From the NCBI RefSeq assembly GCF_026914265.1, contig NC_069136.1:1893501-1957500 (forward strand): 64,000 nt of DNA, in the 5' to 3' direction. Source of the DNA: Mya arenaria. Its lineage: Eukaryota > Mollusca > Bivalvia > Myida > Myidae. Both the position numbers and the translations under genes were made by a program. Below, piece after piece: positions 59,281-64,000 of the stretch (positions are counted from its first letter, which is position 1; the number at the start of each line of letters is the position of its first letter). The notes below the pieces were generated by a model. The model saw nothing but the letters and a program-made list of their open reading frames with translations. It ran no database searches and had not been told where the DNA came from.

Positions 59281-62200
59281 CTACAGTGTTAACACTAGCA
59301 ACATAATAAGCGTCGTCGGCAGAGCGGCAATGATGCGCCCAGAAGCGCTGATGTTGGCGCTCTTGTACACCGTCCTTCCGTTCAGCGCCTGTACGGGCCT
59401 GTAGTTCTTATCTATCTTGTCATGCGTGCCAATGGTTCCTGACTCAATGTGGGAAACCTCCCGGAAATTCGCCAACTGAAAAATCAAAGCAATTTACACG
59501 TTACTTGATGAGGTGTAGGTGACGTAAGCTATCATTATGCTATTTCAACGACACATTCAGACTAAAACGTTCCTGATGTTGATAATTGTTGTTTTTGAAG
59601 GTTTAAACTAGTCAGTCTTACATGCTAAACTTTGCCATGATCTAACAATAATTTACAATTTATTCTGCGAAGCGATAGAAGATTTAGTACCACAGTAACT
59701 TGAGCAATAACAAGAACAGCTGGTTAAAGGGGACATTTGTCTAAAGTCAGGAACGGACAATGTCAAGTTGTAAAAGTTAAAACCCATAGACCCAAACTCT
59801 GGTGTAGACACAGTTAATGCTTTATACGGTTCACAATCGCACCAGGTATGGCCAAGCATATGCTGAACGTTGCTTAAATGCCTAGTTTAAGGGATGTTTG
59901 GCATGCAAATCCCCTGCTGTGCATCTCCTGCTCATTGCACTGGTGTCACAGTAGGGGCCAATTTCCTGTGTATTAGTTTATTTGCTCAGTGCCATTTAGG
60001 GTGAATTTTATGATTAAACCTCCAAATCTGCACAGCAGGATACTCAGATCGGAGATCTGATAAGAAGGGTCAAGGCAAGTAGATTAAGATCAATACACAG
60101 AGGTTGTGTACTGTACACAGATTGGTGTGTGTGTGGGGGGGGGGGGGGTCTCTTATAAAAGGCTTAAACGAGGACTTAAAGATTTTGAACGCTCTAAGCA
60201 GAACTAATAACGATATTGACGTATTTGAATTAAATACTAAAACATTGCTAGAAGTGCACCGGCTAGTTGAATGGCTTATCTTTGCTGATTGACAATAGTT
60301 AGACAGAATACATGGTTAATTTGGTCACTGAAAGGACCATCACATAAACAGGGTCCAGCGGAATTTGGGTGGATATTATACCTGATTACAATTCCAGTGG
60401 AAATTTGTTTAACATTGGCAAATCTGATACCTTCGGAAAAAGAACAAATTGAATGTCAATACGTTTAGTTGTATTGACAATTAAACGGTCATAAAATTTA
60501 ATAGATATGACTTAAGAATAATCCATAATTCTGGCTGGAAATTAAGATATTGTTATCAAGTTTTTAGACATTTGCCTTAAAAGATCGGTAAAACAGCGTG
60601 ACGTCATTATCAAGACACCGCCAATTTTTCGATTTCCCCCCTAAAACAGACGAGCTAAATCTGACAGCAAAATTCAAGACTTTTTCACCTGCGTGGAACT
60701 GATTTTGATGGGATCCAGCATAACTGTCCACGTGACCACCTCAGAGCAGGAGGGTGTGGTCAGGCTGCCTTGATACCGGAAGTAGGTCAAATTGGTTCCC
60801 GTCATACCGTCGATCGGAAGTTCACTGTTGGTCAAGTCCCGGACGTTCATCGCAATATTGTACTTTGTTGCCGCTTTTCAAAATAATAGTTCTTTATCAA
60901 TATTTAGGTGACAAATATAGAACATGAATAGGATGAAAGTAAATGATTTACATCATAATATAAATATTGAAATAATATTGGATTGGATCTCTTAAACACA
61001 ATTATTTTGACTTTGTTGCTTATTTCTTAAGTATTTGTAAATGGAATGCGTGCAATTATAACTGTTGATGGTGAATGCTTTGATAGCGAAGAATGCAATC
61101 TTACATTTGTACTGCACAGTTGAGAGAGCCGATATCAATGTCGCGTAGTTTGCGTTGTCATTTGCGTCAATCTAAAACGTATATTATTAAATAAAATATA
61201 ACAAACAAATATGACTTATAGATATAATTTTATATGCATTTCATGAATAGAAATAGTCATAAATAGAAATAGTTTTCGATAGTGATAATTAAATTGTACA
61301 CTACCACTACCACTACAATGACTACCACCACCACCACCACCACCGCCACCGCCTGGGATGAAGTTTCAAACTTTTAAATCTTGTAGAGCCATCGATTAGT
61401 GCACTTATCAATATTCGATAGAATACCTGGTAGACGAAATAGCTTTGACAGCACACCTTAACCACATTCAATATAATACCTGGGTGAGGAAGGCTACGAC
61501 AGCACACCTTAACCACATTCAATATGATATCTGGGTGAGGAAGGCTACGACAGCACAGCTTAACCACATTCAATATAAAACATGGGTGAGGAAGGCTACG
61601 ACAGCACACCTTAACCACATTCAATATAATACCTGGGTTAGGAAGGCTACGACAGCACACCTTAACCACATTCAATATAATACCTGGGTGAGGAAGGCTA
61701 CGACAGCTCACCTTAACCATATTCAATATAATACTTGGGTGAGGAAGACTACGGCCTGGGTGAGGAAGGCTACGACAGCACACCCAAACCATATTTAATA
61801 TCATACCTGGGTGAGGAAGGCTACGACAGCACACCTAAACCATATTTAATATAATACCTGGATGAGGAAGGCTACGACAGCACATCCAAACCATACTTAA
61901 TGTAATACCATGTGTATTGTAATACTGGTGGACGAGGGCTAAGACAGCGGACCTTAAAAAAGTTAAATTGGTTCAATAAATTCTCTAGTAGAATAAAGCT
62001 ACCTTTAGCAGCGGACATTGACCACGTTAAATGTTGCACCTGGTTAAAGAGACAGTGAACCTAAACTTGTGTAATGCTATAGTCTGTCGAAAAACCTCGT
62101 GGTCTAGAGGACATAAGCCAAGTTTAATGTAATACCTCGTAGAAGAAGCCTACAACAGCAAGACCATCTGACTGCGACACGGCGCTGGCAAGACTCCCAT

Positions 62201-63255
62201 AGGAAGTTTTGTAGTGGACAATGTGAAGCTGAAATATATTGTGGTAATTTTACATTCGATTAAAAGTTGTTAAACAGACAAGGACTTGCGTTGTCAATTT
62301 TGAAGTGAACACACTGCACGCAACTGATAGCAAGTATCGTGTAATATTGTTGACAATTATTGCAGTTACATGTATTGTTAGTGAAAACTCTTTGACGGTA
62401 CGGTGAAATATTCAGGTTGGCAAACTCTCTGTTCAACAGCGTATCATTCGGGACCGACTTCACGTGGTATGTTTTAAGATAATGTGCATATCCATATTAT
62501 AAGTAATATCAAGAATCAGTTTAAAGTTAGAACAATGCCTACTTAACACGTTTGCTTTTTTGCCTGAATAGTTAACTTAAAAGAAGTATAAAAATGACCC
62601 GTGTACAATCGTTATTAAAGTGCTGCAAATGTTGTTTGCATTCTCCACCTGAATAACATCAATTACTTTCATTTATTTATGATAAAAACTAGGTTCCTGG
62701 CTGGCATTTAACAAACATCTTAATTTTTTCTTTCAATTTTAATTCGATTTCCTAAATCACCTATACATGTAGTGAAATAAAAATATCAGTATAAATGTTT
62801 TAGCATAAAATAATGTTTTTCAGAATAGAGTATTTAAGAAATTATTAAGTTTTTATATCATATGATTTGTATTAGTATTTGAATTAGGAAAGCGACTTAA
62901 GTTATGAATGTTACAAAATTATGAATGTACCCAATTGATTGATGAACATTTAGGGAAAGGGTCGGACGTAAGTATCTGCAGATGTATTATTGTTATACCC
63001 AACACGTCTAGATGTATTCCATCTTGTGCTCCGCAAACCAATTAGAGGGCAAAACTAAGCTAGAAAAACACAAAATCTACATACGCCTAGAATTCTAGCC
63101 TACCTCAAGAGGGTATTGTTTCGTCTGATATGTGTGCTCGGAGCCGGTTGTATCGTCCGCGCCCCAGTGCCAATGTAGCTGCGCTGCTTTGTATGTGGAA
63201 CCTAGATTTCCACCAGTCAGATGCAGGTCGGCAGCAGAAGGGATGTCTACTTGCA
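59281..63255 (-). CDS. Alpha-carbonic anhydrase, GPI-anchored type (5' end off-window)
   Basis: Five minus-strand exons: 63104-63255, 62136-62228, 61105-61171, 60689-60873, 59281-59475 (stop TAG). All are GT-AG with consistent phases, about 230 residues. It hydrates CO2 to bicarbonate. Visible family residues: zinc ligands in [13 protein letters not shown] (two His) and LHIVHYK (third His), the GSEHT glutamate, [15 protein letters not shown] with the catalytic-loop Thr, and the C-terminal [14 protein letters not shown]. After the domain comes [15 protein letters not shown] and a hydrophobic end [10 protein letters not shown] without a cytoplasmic tail, as in GPI-anchored CA4-type enzymes. The exon with the proton-shuttle His (NNGHT position) and the signal peptide must lie beyond 64000; the exon at 63255 starts in phase 1. 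It could serve acid-base balance or shell formation, which is inference. Confidence 0.92.
59476..60688. other. Last intron of the carbonic anhydrase gene
   Basis: No exon or transposon was recognised. A short (GT)n/(G)n tract lies at about 60124-60150. Two copies of 'cctgctgtgcatctcctgct'-like sequence near 59920 were considered but are too short to call. Confidence 0.45.
61440..61905. repeat. 51-bp minisatellite in a carbonic anhydrase intron
   Basis: About nine units of 'aaggctacgacagcacacct' plus 'taaccacattcaatataata' and 'cctgggtgagg'. It lies between the exons at 61105-61171 and 62136-62228. The period of 51 is a multiple of three, so long frames stay open on both strands (117 and 170 codons). 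They are not genes. A (CCA)n tract at about 61325-61348 precedes it. Confidence 0.9.
62229..63103. other. Carbonic anhydrase intron, no internal feature
   Basis: AT-rich intron between the exons ending at 63104 and starting at 62228. No repeat or nested gene was recognised. Confidence 0.45.
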
Positions 63256-63469
63256 CTGGATAATCCACATATCATGATAAACATGTAGTACTCTTGCAAT
63301 GTATCGCTCTAACAGATGGTTGGGTTGATGAGTGCAGTTATATTTATATTAACATGTAGGCTAAAATGTGTCATTTATCATTAAAAGACAAAAAGCGAAA
63401 AATATAGTTAAGGACCGATCGAATTCCGGCACTTTAGAAACCGGTCGTGTTCATACTGTCTTTGTGTCA

Positions 63470-64000
63470 TTGCTGTCCGTTGTTATGGAAAGCATTACCT
63501 ACCAAAGTGCCCGTTGTTATGGAAAATATTACCTACCAGAGTGTCCGTTGTTATGGAAAACATTACCTACCAGTGTGTCCGTTGTTATGGAAAACATTAC
63601 CTACCAGAGCGCTCGTTGTTATGGAAAACATTACCTACCAGAGTGTCCGTTGTTATGGAAAGCATTACCTACCAGAGTGTCCGTTGTTATGAAAATCATT
63701 ACCTACCAGAATGTCCGTTGTTATGGAAAACATTACCTACCAGAGTCTCCGTTGTTATGGAAAACATTACCTACCAAAGTGCCCGTTGTTATGGAAAACA
63801 TTACCTGCAAGAGTCTCCGTTGTTATGGAAAGCATTACCTGCCAGAGTCTCCGTTGTTATGGAAAGCATTACCTACCAGAGTCTCCGTTGTTATGGAAAA
63901 CATTACCTACCAAAGTGCCCGTTGTTATGGAAAACATTACCTACCAGAGCGCTCGTTGTTATGCGAGACATTACTTACCAGAGCGCCCGTTGTTATGCGA
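63470..64000. repeat. 34-bp minisatellite running off the window
   Basis: About 16 units of 'gtccgttgttatggaaaaca' plus 'ttacctaccagagt', continuing to the last base. It lies in an upstream intron of the carbonic anhydrase gene. A (CxxGT)-type variant pattern (agtgtcc, agcgctc, aagtgcc, agtctcc) recurs in order, which hints at a multi-unit period. Confidence 0.9.

Noticed and set aside
61322-61834. 170- and 117-codon frames
   Set aside because: A 51-bp period array keeps frames open on both strands; it lies inside a carbonic anhydrase intron.
1-64000. Retroviral, LTR-type, Polinton or other capsid-bearing fossils
   Set aside because: I looked for integrase, protease, reverse transcriptase, capsid and paired long direct repeats and saw none; only two short LINE endonuclease fragments and non-autonomous DNA elements are present.

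Overview
This is an AT-rich, repeat-dense animal genomic window. I infer a marine bivalve mollusc, from the protein families present, short exons in long introns, many minisatellites and many small terminal-inverted-repeat (TIR) elements that carry internal satellite arrays. The species was not determined.

Four host genes can be reconstructed by following splice sites and codon phase. (1) 13551-19602 (+): a four-exon gene of the selenoprotein W/MIEN1 (Rdx) family. It has an in-frame TGA at 18478-18480, exactly where the family carries selenocysteine, and a C-terminal CaaX box (CTVL). This is the most interesting locus. (2) 20582-27604 (-): a seven-exon, cysteine-rich secreted protein with a signal peptide and a C-terminal hydrophobic tail typical of GPI anchoring. 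All introns are phase 1, and one exon is a base short of its frame. (3) 29889-55140 (+): the complete coding region of RSF1, the chromatin-remodelling partner of the ISWI ATPase SNF2H, in 21 exons coding for about 2252 residues against 1441 in human. It keeps the DDT/WHIM-type N-terminus and the PHD finger and gains two very large low-complexity exons. (4) 59281-63255 (-): the 3' five exons of an alpha-carbonic anhydrase with all visible zinc ligands and a GPI-type tail. Its 5' end lies beyond the right edge. A single-exon, 300-residue orphan ORF (2102-3004, -) has a decayed relative at about 10238-10295.

Layout: 1-3.0 kb holds a 60-bp minisatellite and the orphan gene. 3-13.5 kb is gene-poor, with minisatellites, a TTAA-flanked MITE with its own internal array, and a tRNA-derived SINE head. 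13.5-27.6 kb holds the convergent selenoprotein-like and cysteine-rich genes, with a 1.76-kb long-inverted-repeat transposon and a LINE fragment in introns of the latter. 27.6-29.9 kb is the spacer between the divergent cysteine-rich and RSF1 genes. 29.9-55.1 kb is RSF1, with at least five transposon copies and a 1.9-kb minisatellite in its introns. 55-59 kb is RSF1 3' flank with three MITEs and a 29-bp minisatellite. 59-64 kb is carbonic anhydrase with two intronic minisatellites.

The genes are functionally unrelated neighbours. I saw no operon, CRISPR array, or retroviral, LTR or Polinton-type element.
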